Shown: positions 34,760 to 45,393, counted from the first letter of the stretch. The stretch: DNA of 64,000 nucleotides from Pseudomonas fluorescens (GCF_902498195.1 NZ_CABVIY010000003.1:310001-374000), one strand, 5' to 3'. Made by a program: numbers and translations. Notes: generated by a model from the sequence alone, not told the origin.

Positions 34760-35814
34760 CACTTGACTCCGATCATCGCCGGCATTTCGACGCAGGACTG
34801 ATACCCCTGCGGATTCCCCGACTGCCACCGCCAGGTATCAATGATCATCTGCTCCAGGTTGCGTTGTGCGCGCCAGTCCAGTTCACGTGCGGCCTTGCCC
34901 GGGTCGGCCCAGCACTCGGGGATATCCCCCGGGCGTCGCGGGGCGAAGCGGTAGGGAATGCTGATGCCGGTAATGTCCTCGAAACTGTGGATGATCTGCA
35001 GCACGCTGTAGCCGATGCCGGTGCCGAGGTTCCAGGCGTGGATGCCGCTGCGTTGCTGCAACACCTGCAACGCCTTGAGGTGACCATGGGCAAGGTCCAC
35101 CACGTGAATGTAGTCGCGCACGCAGGTCCCATCCACGGTGGGATAGTCGCAGCCGTACACCGTGAGTTCGGCAATCCGGCCGATCGCGACCTGGGTCAGG
35201 CACGGCAACAGGTTGTTGGGGCGGCCTTTGGGGTCTTCTCCGATCATCCCGCTCTCATGGGCGCCAATCGGGTTGAAGTAGCGCAACAAGGCGATGCTCC
35301 AGCGTGGATCGGAGAGGCACAGGTCGGTGAGCAATTGCTCGATCATGAGCTTGGTGCGACCGTAGGGATTCACCGGCTTGCCGGTGCCGAAGTCTTCCTG
35401 GATCGGCGTCCGGGCGGGCTCGCCGTAGACCGTGGCCGAGGAACTGAACACCAGGTTGAACACCCCGTGAGCCGCCATCGCCCGGCACAGGTTCACGGTC
35501 CCGGCGACGTTGTTGGCGTAATAGTCCAGCGGCAGGCGAAGGCTTTCTTCCACGGATTTGAGACTGGCGAAATGCACCACCGAATCGATGGCGTAACGGC
35601 TGAAAATCTCGTCGAGCAGGATCGAGTCGCGGATATCGCCGTTGATGAAGTCGATCGAGGTATGGGTCAGTTGCTCAAGGCGCGCGATGCACTCTCGACA
35701 ACTGTTGCACAGGTTGTCGAGCACCAGCACAGAGTGTCCGGCATTGATGAGCGCCAGGGCGGTATGGGAACCGATGTAGCCGGCCCCGCCAGTAATCAGC
35801 GTAGTTTTGCGCAT
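34759..35814 (-). CDS. galE: UDP-glucose 4-epimerase
   Basis: 351 residues. Extended short-chain dehydrogenase with NAD motif TGGAGYIGSH, catalytic Ser/Thr in FSSSATVYG and YGRTK. It interconverts UDP-glucose and UDP-galactose in the cytoplasm, supplying galactose for the polymer. It lies between the flippase gene (30 bp) and the GH16 gene (overlap) in the exopolysaccharide operon. Confidence 0.93.
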   Translation of the reverse strand: MRKTTLITGGAGYIGSHTALALINAGHSVLVLDNLCNSCRECIARLEQLTHTSIDFINGDIRDSILLDEIFSRYAIDSVVHFASLKSVEESLRLPLDYYANNVAGTVNLCRAMAAHGVFNLVFSSSATVYGEPARTPIQEDFGTGKPVNPYGRTKLMIEQLLTDLCLSDPRWSIALLRYFNPIGAHESGMIGEDPKGRPNNLLPCLTQVAIGRIAELTVYGCDYPTVDGTCVRDYIHVVDLAHGHLKALQVLQQRSGIHAWNLGTGIGYSVLQIIHSFEDITGISIPYRFAPRRPGDIPECWADPGKAARELDWRAQRNLEQMIIDTWRWQSGNPQGYQSCVEMPAMIGVK

Positions 35815-35843
35815 GGTGAGCTGTTCCTGTTTCGGGATTGAAT

Positions 35844-37262
35844 TCAGCGAGCGGTGAAAACCGATTTGAATTCCTGCGGCCAGCGCGGGTGCATGACGCT
35901 ATACGCCACGGCATAGCTCAACGCGCCGACCACGATGTTGCCGATCAGGTGCAGGTAGCCTTGGACACCCAATCTTGAAGAAACCACCAGGACGATCACG
36001 GCCATGACCAGCGAGGCAATCACGCTGCGATAGTTGCTGTCGAAAAACAGCCGCCATTCATAGCCGATAGCGCTGTTCAAGCCGGCGATTTGCAGGGGCG
36101 TGATGACCACCATCCGGGCCAGCAGGCCCAGGGCCGCGGCCATGCCGCCATAGACGCTGCCGAAGCTGTAGACCAGTGCCAGGGCCAGGACCGTGGTGAG
36201 CACTTCGGCCTTGATGGTCAGGTGGCTGCGATTGACCGCGACCAGTGCGGTCGTGGCGTACATGGCGGTGTTGCCGATGGCGGCCGTGCACGCCAGCACT
36301 TGCAGCAGGGGAATGGCGTCGCTCCAGCGCTCGCCGAAAATCAGCAGGATCAGGTCCTGTGCCGTGAGTGCGAGGCCGATGAACAGGGGCGTCAGCACGA
36401 AGCCGCTGACGGCGGTCGAATCGCCGAGGATCGCGCGCAACCGCGATGGATCGGCACTGCGCCGGGAGAACGCCGGCAGCGCATAGCTCAGCAGGCCGTT
36501 GTAGATCGCCGTGCGCGGCAGCTCGATGATGCGCATCGCCATGTTGAACATGCCGACCGCGCTGGCGCCGGCCGTCATGCCCAGGACTACGTTGACCCCG
36601 CGTTGCAGGGTTTGCGAACTCAGCGCGTTGATGGCGACCGGCGTGCCGGCCTTCAACAGTTCGCGCAAGAACGGACCGTCGATGTGAAAGGCAATGCGTC
36701 GCGGGTCGGCGAGCATCAATACGATGATGGACACCCATTCCATGATCAGGGCCTGGGCAATGACCGCCCAGGCTCCCCACCCCCAGAGCGCGACCGCGAT
36801 GCCGCCGACGCCGCCACACACCTTGCCCAGCAACGTGCGCGACGCCAGCGCCTTGAAGTTACCGCTGCGGCGCATTTGCGCCACATAGACCCGCGCCATC
36901 ATGGTGAACAGGATCTTCACCGAAGCCACCGCCGTCATCCATTGCAGCACCGGGTCGCTCGTGTAGAGCATGGCCGCGCCCGAGATCACCACGATGGACA
37001 GCAGGCTGACGAGCACCGAGGCCCAGAAAGCCGTGGCGATGTGTTTGTCCTCCAGCCGTTCGAGTCGTACCAGCGGGTCTTCCAGCACCGACGAATACAC
37101 CAGGCCGATCAACTCGACGATGGCGATGATCACCGTGCCCACACCCAACTCTGCCGGTGTCAGCAACCTGGCATAGGCGACAAAGGTGATCATCGACAGG
37201 AAAATCAGGCCGAATTTCTCGGTGAAGATCCAGATCAAGGTAACCAGACGGTGATTGGCCAT
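35844..37262 (-). CDS. wzx: Polysaccharide flippase (Wzx-type, MOP superfamily)
   Basis: 472 residues from ATG 37262, 13 bp after the glycosyltransferase; a longer frame upstream overlaps that gene. About 14 membrane segments of the oligosaccharidyl-lipid flippase type (FVAYARLLTPAELGVGTVII near the start). It flips the undecaprenyl-linked repeat unit across the inner membrane. The ribosome site is weak, so translation may be coupled to the preceding gene. Confidence 0.88.
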   Translation of the reverse strand: MANHRLVTLIWIFTEKFGLIFLSMITFVAYARLLTPAELGVGTVIIAIVELIGLVYSSVLEDPLVRLERLEDKHIATAFWASVLVSLLSIVVISGAAMLYTSDPVLQWMTAVASVKILFTMMARVYVAQMRRSGNFKALASRTLLGKVCGGVGGIAVALWGWGAWAVIAQALIMEWVSIIVLMLADPRRIAFHIDGPFLRELLKAGTPVAINALSSQTLQRGVNVVLGMTAGASAVGMFNMAMRIIELPRTAIYNGLLSYALPAFSRRSADPSRLRAILGDSTAVSGFVLTPLFIGLALTAQDLILLIFGERWSDAIPLLQVLACTAAIGNTAMYATTALVAVNRSHLTIKAEVLTTVLALALVYSFGSVYGGMAAALGLLARMVVITPLQIAGLNSAIGYEWRLFFDSNYRSVIASLVMAVIVLVVSSRLGVQGYLHLIGNIVVGALSYAVAYSVMHPRWPQEFKSVFTAR

Positions 37263-37275
37263 GGCGCGCGCCCGT

Positions 37276-38235
37276 TCAATGCGCGGTGGTTGAGGCGGTT
37301 GCCCGGCGCAACGTCCTGGCGCGGGCATAGAGGTAGCGCAGGGTCGGTTTGCCGTTGGCGAAGATCAGGGTTTTCCAGGAACACTCCAGCATGCGCCGGT
37401 ACACGTCGATGACCTCGGCATGTTCGCCACGTCGGGAAAAGGCATTGAGAAAATCGGTGTGGTTGCCCAGCACGAAATCGGTCCGCTGCTGCTTGCTCAG
37501 CTGCGCGCCATAGCGGGCCAAATACACTTCGATGAAGCGGATCTTGTTCTGGTAGTACTTTTTCGGTTGCGCGGTCATGTTGCCGCCGTTGATCGTGCGA
37601 TCCAGCAGCACCTGCGGCACTGTATGGATCTCCCAGTGTTCGGCGATCCGGGTCCACATGAAGCGGTCTTCGGAATACCGCAGGCCGGCATCGAAGCCGC
37701 CCAGTTGCATGATCACGTCGCGCTTGACCAGCGCGGTGGAGACGCCATTGACAACGTTGGCGTGGATGAAATCGTAGAAATGCCGGCCGTGCTTGCGCAG
37801 GTTATCCAGTTGTCGCCTGCCGTCGCTGTAATTGACCTGCGCATAGCAGTCGATCAGCCCCACCGGCTTTCCCTGGCGAGTGAGGTCGTCATACAGCGCC
37901 AGTTGCAGCTCCAGCTTCTGCGGACGAAATTGGTCATCGGCATCGAGCATCGCCACAAACGTCTCTTCAGAATGCCGCAACCCGTGGTTGCGGGCACTGG
38001 CCTGGCCTTCGTTGGCTTGCTGCAACAGCGTCAGGCGAAACGGTGCCGCGAAGTCCCTGACCCGTTGGGGGCCGTCATCGGTGGAACCATCGTCGACGAC
38101 AATGACGTGATCGGGCAGCCGGGTTTGCGCGACCAGGGACGCCAGTGTTTGCTCGATGCTGTCGGCACCGTTGTACATCGGGATCACGACGCACACGGTC
38201 GGGGGTAAAGCGTGGGCTTGGTCTGACACGGGCAT
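37276..38235 (-). CDS. GT2 family glycosyltransferase
   Basis: 319 residues, AGGAG before ATG. GT-A fold with VIVVDDGSTDDG, the metal-binding DADD in VAMLDADDQF and the catalytic-region SEDR in RYSEDRFMW. It adds one sugar to the lipid-linked repeat unit at the cytoplasmic face. Donor and linkage are not predictable here. Confidence 0.92.
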   Translation of the reverse strand: MPVSDQAHALPPTVCVVIPMYNGADSIEQTLASLVAQTRLPDHVIVVDDGSTDDGPQRVRDFAAPFRLTLLQQANEGQASARNHGLRHSEETFVAMLDADDQFRPQKLELQLALYDDLTRQGKPVGLIDCYAQVNYSDGRRQLDNLRKHGRHFYDFIHANVVNGVSTALVKRDVIMQLGGFDAGLRYSEDRFMWTRIAEHWEIHTVPQVLLDRTINGGNMTAQPKKYYQNKIRFIEVYLARYGAQLSKQQRTDFVLGNHTDFLNAFSRRGEHAEVIDVYRRMLECSWKTLIFANGKPTLRYLYARARTLRRATASTTAH

Positions 38236-38246
38236 TTCTCCTGTGG

Positions 38247-39560
38247 TTACGCCTGGGCCGAGTCGCGCGGCATGGCCCCGTCAGACGGACGCTGACGCTG
38301 GGTTGCCGGTGCAAACTCGGGGTATGTCGCGCGGTGATGCCGAAAGGACAGGGCAAGGGTGCAGAACACCAGAAACTCGGCGGAGCGGTAGTTGGGAATC
38401 ACATACGCCACGTAGTTGGTGACGATGAACAAACCGATGATCACCAGGGCGCTGGCGCGAAACTGTGCCGCCTGGTTCGCCGTCACGGCGCGGTATTGTT
38501 TGAGCAGCGCTTCGCCCAGCAGCAGCGTCAGGGCAACCAACTGGATAACGCCGCCGTTGAGCAGGGTCTCCACGTAGCCGCTGTGGGCATTGCCGATGTA
38601 GCCCCAGCGATTGATGAAGGCATCGGCGTCGCGACTGGCCCAGAAGGCGCCGAAACCGTAACCCTTGAGCCATTCCTGGTCGACGAATGGCGCCAGCAGC
38701 TCCCAGATCAGCGTGCGGTCGGTGAGTGACGGATCGCGGCCGGCCATCTCCAGCAGCCACGCGATGTGGTTGTACAGCAACAGGCAAACCAGCAGGAATA
38801 CCAGCGTGCAACCGAAGAACAGCCACTGCGAACGGTTGAGGCGCAAGCGGATCAGGGTGAGGAAATACCCGTAGCTCACCGTACCGGACACAATCAGTGC
38901 CACGCCGGTCGCCGACTGGGCGAGCAGCACGGCGACCAGCGAAAAAAACGAGCAGAACAGGGCCCAACGGTTGCGCTGGCGGATCATCGGCAGCAACAGC
39001 AGGATGGCGATCGCGTTCAGTCGTGCGCCGGCATTCTTTTCGGAAAAGATCCCCTTGAACGCACCGTCGCGAATGCCGCCGGAGATGAAGGCGACACTGG
39101 GCATGAGCAGGGCGAGTATCAGCCCGATCAAGGCCGCCACGCCGATGGCACAGCCGAGCATGAAGGTGATTTTTTCGAGGCTGTAGTTGTAGGCGATGAA
39201 ACCGGCGAAAAACACCACGCTGATCAGCGCGATAAACCGCTTGAGACTCAACATCGGGTCGTGGGACCAGCCGATCGACGCCGCGACACAGAGCATGAAC
39301 ACCAACAGAAAGAAATTGCCCCGGTAAAAACTCTTGCTGAGGAACACCTTGTTGCGGATGAAGAAATACAACGGCACCAGCAGGGTAATCAGGCCGCATA
39401 CCTGGTTGGTGACGTTACCGGCGAGGTCTTTGTCGATGTCGTCGAAACTCGCTGCGCCACCCAGCCCGAGGAAAAACGCAATCACCTGGATGTAGAACAG
39501 CACGCCGAACAGGGTGAAGGCGTCGCGCAGGGTGGAATGCCTGATCTCCAGTGTGCTCAT
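38247..39560 (-). CDS. wzy: Exopolysaccharide polymerase (Wzy/O-antigen ligase family)
   Basis: 437 residues, about 11 membrane segments with a large periplasmic loop containing RDPSLTDRTLIWELL and NAHSGYVETLLNGG, the signature of the O-antigen ligase/polymerase (Wzy_C) family. It polymerises flipped repeat units in the periplasm. In this locus, with Wzx and Wzc, polymerase is more likely than ligase. The start overlaps the GT4 stop by 4 bp. Confidence 0.87.
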   Translation of the reverse strand: MSTLEIRHSTLRDAFTLFGVLFYIQVIAFFLGLGGAASFDDIDKDLAGNVTNQVCGLITLLVPLYFFIRNKVFLSKSFYRGNFFLLVFMLCVAASIGWSHDPMLSLKRFIALISVVFFAGFIAYNYSLEKITFMLGCAIGVAALIGLILALLMPSVAFISGGIRDGAFKGIFSEKNAGARLNAIAILLLLPMIRQRNRWALFCSFFSLVAVLLAQSATGVALIVSGTVSYGYFLTLIRLRLNRSQWLFFGCTLVFLLVCLLLYNHIAWLLEMAGRDPSLTDRTLIWELLAPFVDQEWLKGYGFGAFWASRDADAFINRWGYIGNAHSGYVETLLNGGVIQLVALTLLLGEALLKQYRAVTANQAAQFRASALVIIGLFIVTNYVAYVIPNYRSAEFLVFCTLALSFRHHRATYPEFAPATQRQRPSDGAMPRDSAQA

Positions 39561-40669
39561 GGCAATGGCCTCCCGAGCAGCGCGGCGAGGTAGGTTTGCA
39601 CGGCGCTGGCATTCATGAATCGTGCGGCGGCATCGATGCGCGATTGGCGCTGCAGGTCTCGCGGCGTGGACAGTTGCAGGGTGATCGCTTGCGCCAGGGC
39701 CAGCGGGTCGTCGACGGGCACGAGCGGGGCGACGATGCCACCGATGAGAATGTCCTGCGGGCCATGGGGGCAGAGGGTCGAAACCACCGGCGTGCCCGTG
39801 GACAGGGCTTCTACCAGCGCGTTGGGGCTGCCCTCGAAGCGTGACGACAGCACGAAACAGTCGGCGGCAGCCACTTCTGCCATGGGATCGCGGGTGTAGC
39901 CCGGCAAGTCGAACCGGTCCGCCACGCCCAGCGTTTTGGCCTGCGCTTGCAGTTGGGCCCTGAGCGCGCCTTCGCCAAAAATGACCAGGCGAGCCCCGGT
40001 ATCCGGCAGTGCCGCGAAGGCGGCGATCAAGGTGTCGAAGCCTTTTTGCGGGGCCAGGCGACCCACGGCGACAATCACCGGGCCGGATTTCTCCCGCAGC
40101 CAGTAGTGAACCGGCAGACCGAGCCTCTTGTGGCGAAAGTCGTTGTCGAGGACCGGGTTGTCGGCCACGGTGACATCCCGGTGCCGCGCAATGGTGGTTT
40201 TGACCAGGTCCTGGGCAACGCCTCGCGAGACGCAGATCACCGGATTGGGAATGAGCCGGTACAGCAGCGGTGCCACCAGGTACGCCACCCGCACCATGAA
40301 CGCGGGGTTGACGTATTTGTCGTGGGAAAACGCGTTGCGCTCGCTGACGTGCAGCCGGGCCAATGTCCCTGACAGCGCGGCGGCGGCGATCGCCACCACA
40401 TTGACGTGGGTGAGGGCAGCCAGTTGCGCGTCGAAGCGATTGGCCCGCAGAAATCGCGCGAGTGCCGGCACCGCTCGGGCGCTGCGCGGACTTTGCAGCT
40501 CAACCTTTTTTACCCGTGGGTCGAGTTGCGTGGCATGCACGCCGCCGCCGGTGAGCATCAGCAAGGTCACGTCATTGCCTGCGTCCACCAGCGCGCCGGC
40601 CAGGCGCGCCATCATTTTTTCAGCCCCGCCCGCGCCGAGGTCATGCAGGATAATCAGCAGCTTTTTCAT
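39557..40669 (-). CDS. GT4 family glycosyltransferase
   Basis: 370 residues from ATG 40669, which overlaps the preceding stop as ATGA; an ATG three codons earlier is also possible. GT-B fold with N-terminal HDLGAGGAEKMMARLAGAL and C-terminal SSRFEGSPNALVEALSTGTP, the nucleotide-sugar site. It adds a sugar to the growing repeat unit. Confidence 0.92.
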   Translation of the reverse strand: MKKLLIILHDLGAGGAEKMMARLAGALVDAGNDVTLLMLTGGGVHATQLDPRVKKVELQSPRSARAVPALARFLRANRFDAQLAALTHVNVVAIAAAALSGTLARLHVSERNAFSHDKYVNPAFMVRVAYLVAPLLYRLIPNPVICVSRGVAQDLVKTTIARHRDVTVADNPVLDNDFRHKRLGLPVHYWLREKSGPVIVAVGRLAPQKGFDTLIAAFAALPDTGARLVIFGEGALRAQLQAQAKTLGVADRFDLPGYTRDPMAEVAAADCFVLSSRFEGSPNALVEALSTGTPVVSTLCPHGPQDILIGGIVAPLVPVDDPLALAQAITLQLSTPRDLQRQSRIDAAARFMNASAVQTYLAALLGRPLP

Positions 40670-41751
40670 TGATTCCATACCTGGTAGTACGCCTGCGCGG
40701 CGTGCTGGCTGGTGTACGGGTGAATGGCCTCCGTGAGCATTTTCGCGCTGGGTGCAACGGACCCCTGGGACGTCAGGCTGTGCAGCATGCCGCTCGCCAG
40801 CGCCGGTACATCGTTGACCTTGACCAGTTGGCCAAGCCGGCCGTGGTCCAGCAGTTCCCTGGGCCCGGTCTCGCAGTCGCAGGCCAGCACGGGCGTACCC
40901 AGGGCCAGCGCCTCGATCAGTACGGTCGGCATGCCTTCCTGCACGGAACTGAGAATGAACAGACGTGCGTGCCTGAGCAGTGGATAGGGGTTACTCAGGA
41001 ATCCGGTGAAATGCACCCGGTGTGCGATGCCCAGGCGGCTGGCCTGGGTGGTCAGCGCGTCGAGCAAGGGGCCGTCGCCGACGATGACCAGGTCCGGCAA
41101 CGCTGCACTGCGCAACGCCAGGGCGTAGGCGTCGAGCAACAGGTGAAACCCTTTGGGCTGCACCAGGCGGCCCAGGCTCAACCAGTAGTCGCCGGGCAGT
41201 CCGGCGGGCAGCGGTGCCCTGGAGGCTTGGAGCAGTTGTTCGGTGACGACGGCATTGGGGCAGTAACGGATTCGCTGCCGACCCCATGGCAGCAAGTCGA
41301 CGAGGGCCTGGCGCAGGGCGGTGGAGACGGTGACGACCTTGCCACCGCCACACAAATACAGGCTGTAGAGCCATCGCAGGCTGGAAGGGCCGGTGTTCTG
41401 TTCAGTGCAATCGAGTGTCGCGTGGCGGCTGTAGATGACGTTGCCGGAACGGCCCAGGGTGGCGAACCAGGTGCAGAGGTTGGCCTGCTCCTTGGCGGAG
41501 ATCAGGTGGGTGATGCCCTCACGGCGAATGAGACGGCGCAACAGCGCGATGGACTTGAGCAGCCCGACGATCCCGCTGCCGCCGCCCTGGATGTGTTGAA
41601 CACCCGGGGTGTCGGGTGAGTCGCCGTTCATGACGAAAAAACTCACACGCCGGCCGTCCTTGAGAAACTGCTCGGACAAGCGTTGCTGAACGCGCTCGAC
41701 GCCGCCGCCCGACTTGAAATCCTTGAGGATAAACAGGATGTGCATGGTCAT
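40666..41751 (-). CDS. GT4 family glycosyltransferase
   Basis: 361 residues. GT-B fold: LKDFKSGGGVERVQQRLSEQ at the N-terminus and SSVQEGMPTVLIEALALGTP near residue 280. A paralogue of the next gene downstream, with 4-bp overlaps at both ends, showing tight translational coupling through this part of the operon. Confidence 0.92.
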   Translation of the reverse strand: MTMHILFILKDFKSGGGVERVQQRLSEQFLKDGRRVSFFVMNGDSPDTPGVQHIQGGGSGIVGLLKSIALLRRLIRREGITHLISAKEQANLCTWFATLGRSGNVIYSRHATLDCTEQNTGPSSLRWLYSLYLCGGGKVVTVSTALRQALVDLLPWGRQRIRYCPNAVVTEQLLQASRAPLPAGLPGDYWLSLGRLVQPKGFHLLLDAYALALRSAALPDLVIVGDGPLLDALTTQASRLGIAHRVHFTGFLSNPYPLLRHARLFILSSVQEGMPTVLIEALALGTPVLACDCETGPRELLDHGRLGQLVKVNDVPALASGMLHSLTSQGSVAPSAKMLTEAIHPYTSQHAAQAYYQVWNQ

Positions 41752-42452
41752 TCCCCAACGCTGATGGCGACTTTGCGCCGAGCGAGCATCACCAGCAGGT
41801 GCAGGAAGTTGCCCGGGTAGTCGATGAGGTAGCGTTTGATCGTATGGGGTTCGCGGTACATTCGATAAAACGCGCGCAGGTGCAGGCGATTGATCAGCGC
41901 GGGGTAGTACTGCCGCGTAGCCATGGCTTCCTGCCGAATGAACCCGCCACAGGTAAAGGCGACGCCGCCGAAGCCCGCGCGCAACGCATCCTCGACGAAC
42001 TGCTCCTGGCGCCCGGCGCCCAGGCCGACGATCAGGATGTTCGCAGCGCTGCGGCAGATGTCGGCCCGAAGGTCTTCGGCCTGCGCCGCATCGAAGTAGC
42101 CGTGGTGATAACCGGCGATGCCCAGCCGTGGATAGAGTGTCTGGATCTTGCTGACGAACAGCGCCAGTTCAGCTTGCCGGGCACCGACGAAATACACGCG
42201 CTTGCCCTGTTGCTCGGCGCTGCGCAGCACCAGGTCGGCAATCGAGGTGAAATCGAAGCTGACCCGGCCAATCGTCCGGCCGGTCACGCGCGACATGAAG
42301 GTCGACATCAGCAGGCCGTCGCAAAAATAGGCGACGGTGCCGGGAGCCTGTTCGAAAAAACTGCCAATGGACGCAAAGTTGATAAAGGAATAGGCCTGGT
42401 TGGCCTCCAGTAGCCGCGGTGAGTAATGCCTGACGAGTTCCAGTCGGATCAT
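41748..42452 (-). CDS. WecG/TagA/CpsF family glycosyltransferase
   Basis: 234 residues from ATG 42452 (AGGAG upstream). The GT26 signature is seen as VYFVGARQAELALF, GYHHGYFD and VGLGAGRQEQFVED. Such enzymes add the second sugar (often a ManNAc or uronate) to an undecaprenyl-linked primer. It follows the UDP-glucose dehydrogenase, so a uronic acid donor is plausible. Confidence 0.9.
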   Translation of the reverse strand: MIRLELVRHYSPRLLEANQAYSFINFASIGSFFEQAPGTVAYFCDGLLMSTFMSRVTGRTIGRVSFDFTSIADLVLRSAEQQGKRVYFVGARQAELALFVSKIQTLYPRLGIAGYHHGYFDAAQAEDLRADICRSAANILIVGLGAGRQEQFVEDALRAGFGGVAFTCGGFIRQEAMATRQYYPALINRLHLRAFYRMYREPHTIKRYLIDYPGNFLHLLVMLARRKVAISVGE

Positions 42453-42465
42453 GGCGTGACTCCTG

Positions 42466-43806
42466 TCAGATAACCGCGTGGGTCTGGCGGCCCACGCAGA
42501 TGTAGGTAAAGCCACGGTTGCCCAGGCGCTGCGGATCGAACAGGTTGCGTCCGTCGAAGATCAGCGGTTGCTTGAGCTGCCGGCTGAGCAGGTCGAAGTC
42601 CGGTGCGCGAAAGGACTGCCACTCGGTGACGATGATCAGCGCATCGGCATTTTTCAGCGCCGCTTCCTTGGTGCCCGCCAGTGTCAGGTCATCGCGGGCG
42701 CCGTAGATGCGCTGGGCCTCTTCCATGGCTTTGGGGTCGAAAGCCTGGACGCTGGCGCCGGCGTGCCACAGGGCTTCCATCAACACCCGGCTTGGCGCTT
42801 CGCGCATGTCGTCGGTGTCGGGCTTGAAGCTCAGGCCCCACAAGGCAAAGGTCTTGCCGCGCAGGGCGCCGTCGAAGTGATTGAAAATCTTGCCGTACAG
42901 GCTGGCTTTCTGTTCGTGGTTGCGCGCCTCGACGGCCTTGAGCAGCCGGGCGTCGATGTCGACTTGTGTGGCGGCATGGATCAGTGCCTTCACGTCCTTG
43001 GGAAAGCACGAACCGCCGTAGCCAAGTCCCGGGTAGATAAACTGATAACCGATGCGCGGGTCGGAGCCGATGCCGTGGCGCACCTTCTCGATGTCGGCGC
43101 CGAGTTTTTCCGCGAGGCAGGCCATTTCGTTCATGAAGCTGATCTTGGTCGCCAGCATGCAGTTGGCGGCGTACTTGGTCAGCTCGGCGCTGCGCACGTC
43201 CATGACGATGATTTTTTCGCGGCTGCGATTGAACGGCGCGTACAGTTCGCGCATCACCTCTTCGGCACGCGGGCTGTCGGTGCCGATGATGATCCGGTCC
43301 GGGCGCATGCAGTCTTCCACCGCGCAGCCTTCCTTGAGGAATTCCGGGTTGGAGACCACGTCGAACGTGAGATCACTGCGCCCGTTGTCGGCCAGCACCT
43401 GCTCGATGCAAGCACGCACACGGTCACCGGTGCCGACCGGCACGGTGGATTTGTCGACGATGATGTGGTGCCGGTCCATGTGCAGCGCGATGGTCTGCGC
43501 CACGCTCAACACGTATTGGAGGTCCGCCGAACCGTCTTCGTCAGGTGGCGTGCCGACGGCAATCAGCAGCACATCGCCATGGTGGACGGCGCCGGGCAGG
43601 TCGGTGGCGAATTGCAGGCGTCCACTCTGGTAATTGTCGCGGACCAGGCTTCTGAGGCCGGGTTCGTAGATCGGCAGCGTGCCTTCCTTCAATGCCTCTA
43701 CCCGGGCAGCGTCGACATCGACGCAAAGCACGTTGTGGCCAACCTCCGCCAGTGCGGCGCCCTGGACAAGGCCGACATAACCAATACCGAATACGCTCAC
43801 ATTCAT
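42466..43806 (-). CDS. ugd: UDP-glucose 6-dehydrogenase
   Basis: 446 residues from ATG 43806 (GAGG 7 nt upstream; an ATG two codons earlier is less well placed). NAD motif GIGYVGL at the N-terminus and the catalytic cysteine in [14 protein letters not shown] at about residue 260. It oxidises UDP-glucose to UDP-glucuronate in two steps, giving the locus an acidic sugar donor. Confidence 0.95.
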   Translation of the reverse strand: MNVSVFGIGYVGLVQGAALAEVGHNVLCVDVDAARVEALKEGTLPIYEPGLRSLVRDNYQSGRLQFATDLPGAVHHGDVLLIAVGTPPDEDGSADLQYVLSVAQTIALHMDRHHIIVDKSTVPVGTGDRVRACIEQVLADNGRSDLTFDVVSNPEFLKEGCAVEDCMRPDRIIIGTDSPRAEEVMRELYAPFNRSREKIIVMDVRSAELTKYAANCMLATKISFMNEMACLAEKLGADIEKVRHGIGSDPRIGYQFIYPGLGYGGSCFPKDVKALIHAATQVDIDARLLKAVEARNHEQKASLYGKIFNHFDGALRGKTFALWGLSFKPDTDDMREAPSRVLMEALWHAGASVQAFDPKAMEEAQRIYGARDDLTLAGTKEAALKNADALIIVTEWQSFRAPDFDLLSRQLKQPLIFDGRNLFDPQRLGNRGFTYICVGRQTHAVI

Positions 43807-43854
43807 GGTCAAACCTCGGGTCGTGTTGACAGTGATCAGCGATGGGGCAGGGCG

Positions 43855-45246
43855 TCAGTAGATGTTTTTCGAGAACAGCGTGAAGGGGGTCTTGATGAGG
43901 ATCTTGATGTCGAGCCACAGCGACCACTGGTTGATGTAGTTGAGGTCCTGGGCGACGCGCAGCTGCATTTTTTCCACCGTCTCGGTTTCGCCGCGATGCC
44001 CGGTGATCTGGGCCAAACCGGTGATGCCCGGCTTGAGGCGATGGCGGGCCATGTAGGCGCGGACTTTTCCGGTGTAGTAAATGTTGTGGGTGACGGCGTG
44101 CGGGCGCGGGCCGACCAGGGCCATTTGCCCCAGCAACACATTGAACAGTTGCGGCAACTCGTCGATGGAGCTGCGACGCAGGAAGCGTCCAACGGGGGTC
44201 ACGCGATCGTCTTCGCGCGTGGCCTGGCGCACTTCGCGGTCGTCGTGCACGCGCATCGAGCGAAACTTCCAGACCTTGATCACTTCCCCGTTGCAACCGT
44301 GGCGATTCTGCTTGAACAGCACAGGGCCGGGGGAGCTGAGCTTGACGGCGGCGGCCACCAGCAGCAGCAACGGACTGAGCACTATGATCGCCACGGCGGC
44401 CAGGCTGCGTTCGAACAGGTCCTTGCAGAACAGGCTGGTGGGATGGGAGCTGATCAGGCTTTCGTTGAGGTAAATGGCCGGCATTCGCTCGATTTCCGAG
44501 ATCGAATGGTTGAGCAGCACCATGCTGCCGAAATCCGGGATCCACACCACGTCCACGTTCAAGTCCAGCAGGTCGATGTACAACGCTTCGATGGTTGAAG
44601 CGTGCGCCATGGTCAGGACGACGTAGACGCGGCGTACTTCCAGGCGGGAGATGATTTCGCGGATCGAGTCGACGTGGCCGAGCAGCGGCAGAATGCTGGG
44701 AGCCGGGCCGCTGTTGTCCGCGGCACGAATAAACCCCAGCACCAGCGCACGGTTGGGCCTGGAGAGTTTTTTCGCCAACTCATGGGCGGTCGGGCATGTG
44801 CCGATGATCACCGAACGGCGCTCGTTGCAGAGCATCCGGGAGTGCAGCCGGGCAAAGTAGTGCAGGGGCAGAAAACTTGCGGCCTGGACCACGAAGCCCA
44901 GCACCGCCCAAACCATAATCACTTGGCGCGAATACAGCGCACTGGTCTGGGTGATGAAGGCGATGGCCGCCAGCACGGCCATCAGGATCAACCAGCCGGC
45001 CAGCAACCGGCCGAGGCCGACCAACAAGCCATGGCGCTTGTGGTAGACCTGCATCAGGCTGTAGATCGGTACCGAACCGAGCACCGCCAGGATGATCAGA
45101 ATGCGGTATTCGCTGGTCAGGCTGCCAACGCGCCAATACACCAGCAGCATCAGCACGCAAGTGGCCAGCGTCAGCGCACACAGCCACTGACCCCAGAACG
45201 TCAGGCCTCGGCGATGTGTGATATGGGCGGTATAGAGCGGTGTCAT
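43855..45246 (-). CDS. Undecaprenyl-phosphate sugar phosphotransferase (WcaJ/PssY type)
   Basis: 463 residues from ATG 45246. Four N-terminal membrane segments, a CoA-binding-like Rossmann region, then a fifth hydrophobic segment and the C-terminal polyprenyl-phosphate hexose-1-P transferase domain (KVWKFRSMRVHDD, LRRSSIDELPQLFNVL, VGPRPHA, KPGITGLAQITGHRG). It starts repeat-unit synthesis by placing a sugar phosphate, usually glucose or galactose, on undecaprenyl phosphate. Confidence 0.93.
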   Translation of the reverse strand: MTPLYTAHITHRRGLTFWGQWLCALTLATCVLMLLVYWRVGSLTSEYRILIILAVLGSVPIYSLMQVYHKRHGLLVGLGRLLAGWLILMAVLAAIAFITQTSALYSRQVIMVWAVLGFVVQAASFLPLHYFARLHSRMLCNERRSVIIGTCPTAHELAKKLSRPNRALVLGFIRAADNSGPAPSILPLLGHVDSIREIISRLEVRRVYVVLTMAHASTIEALYIDLLDLNVDVVWIPDFGSMVLLNHSISEIERMPAIYLNESLISSHPTSLFCKDLFERSLAAVAIIVLSPLLLLVAAAVKLSSPGPVLFKQNRHGCNGEVIKVWKFRSMRVHDDREVRQATREDDRVTPVGRFLRRSSIDELPQLFNVLLGQMALVGPRPHAVTHNIYYTGKVRAYMARHRLKPGITGLAQITGHRGETETVEKMQLRVAQDLNYINQWSLWLDIKILIKTPFTLFSKNIY

Positions 45247-45393
45247 GGGCTTGACCTCAAGGCAGGAGTAATGCATCAGCGTGGGTCGGGCAGGCACGGC
45301 GTGGCCCCCGGGCGCTATTTCGTAGCTCGGCAGAGGTGAAGCTGATTGTTGGCAGGGCAGACGTTGGCGTAAGGGGCAGGCGGGGTCGCAGTG

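Noticed and set aside
42478..44598. 706-codon plus-strand frame opposite ugd and the initiating transferase
   Set aside because: Antisense shadow across two real genes.
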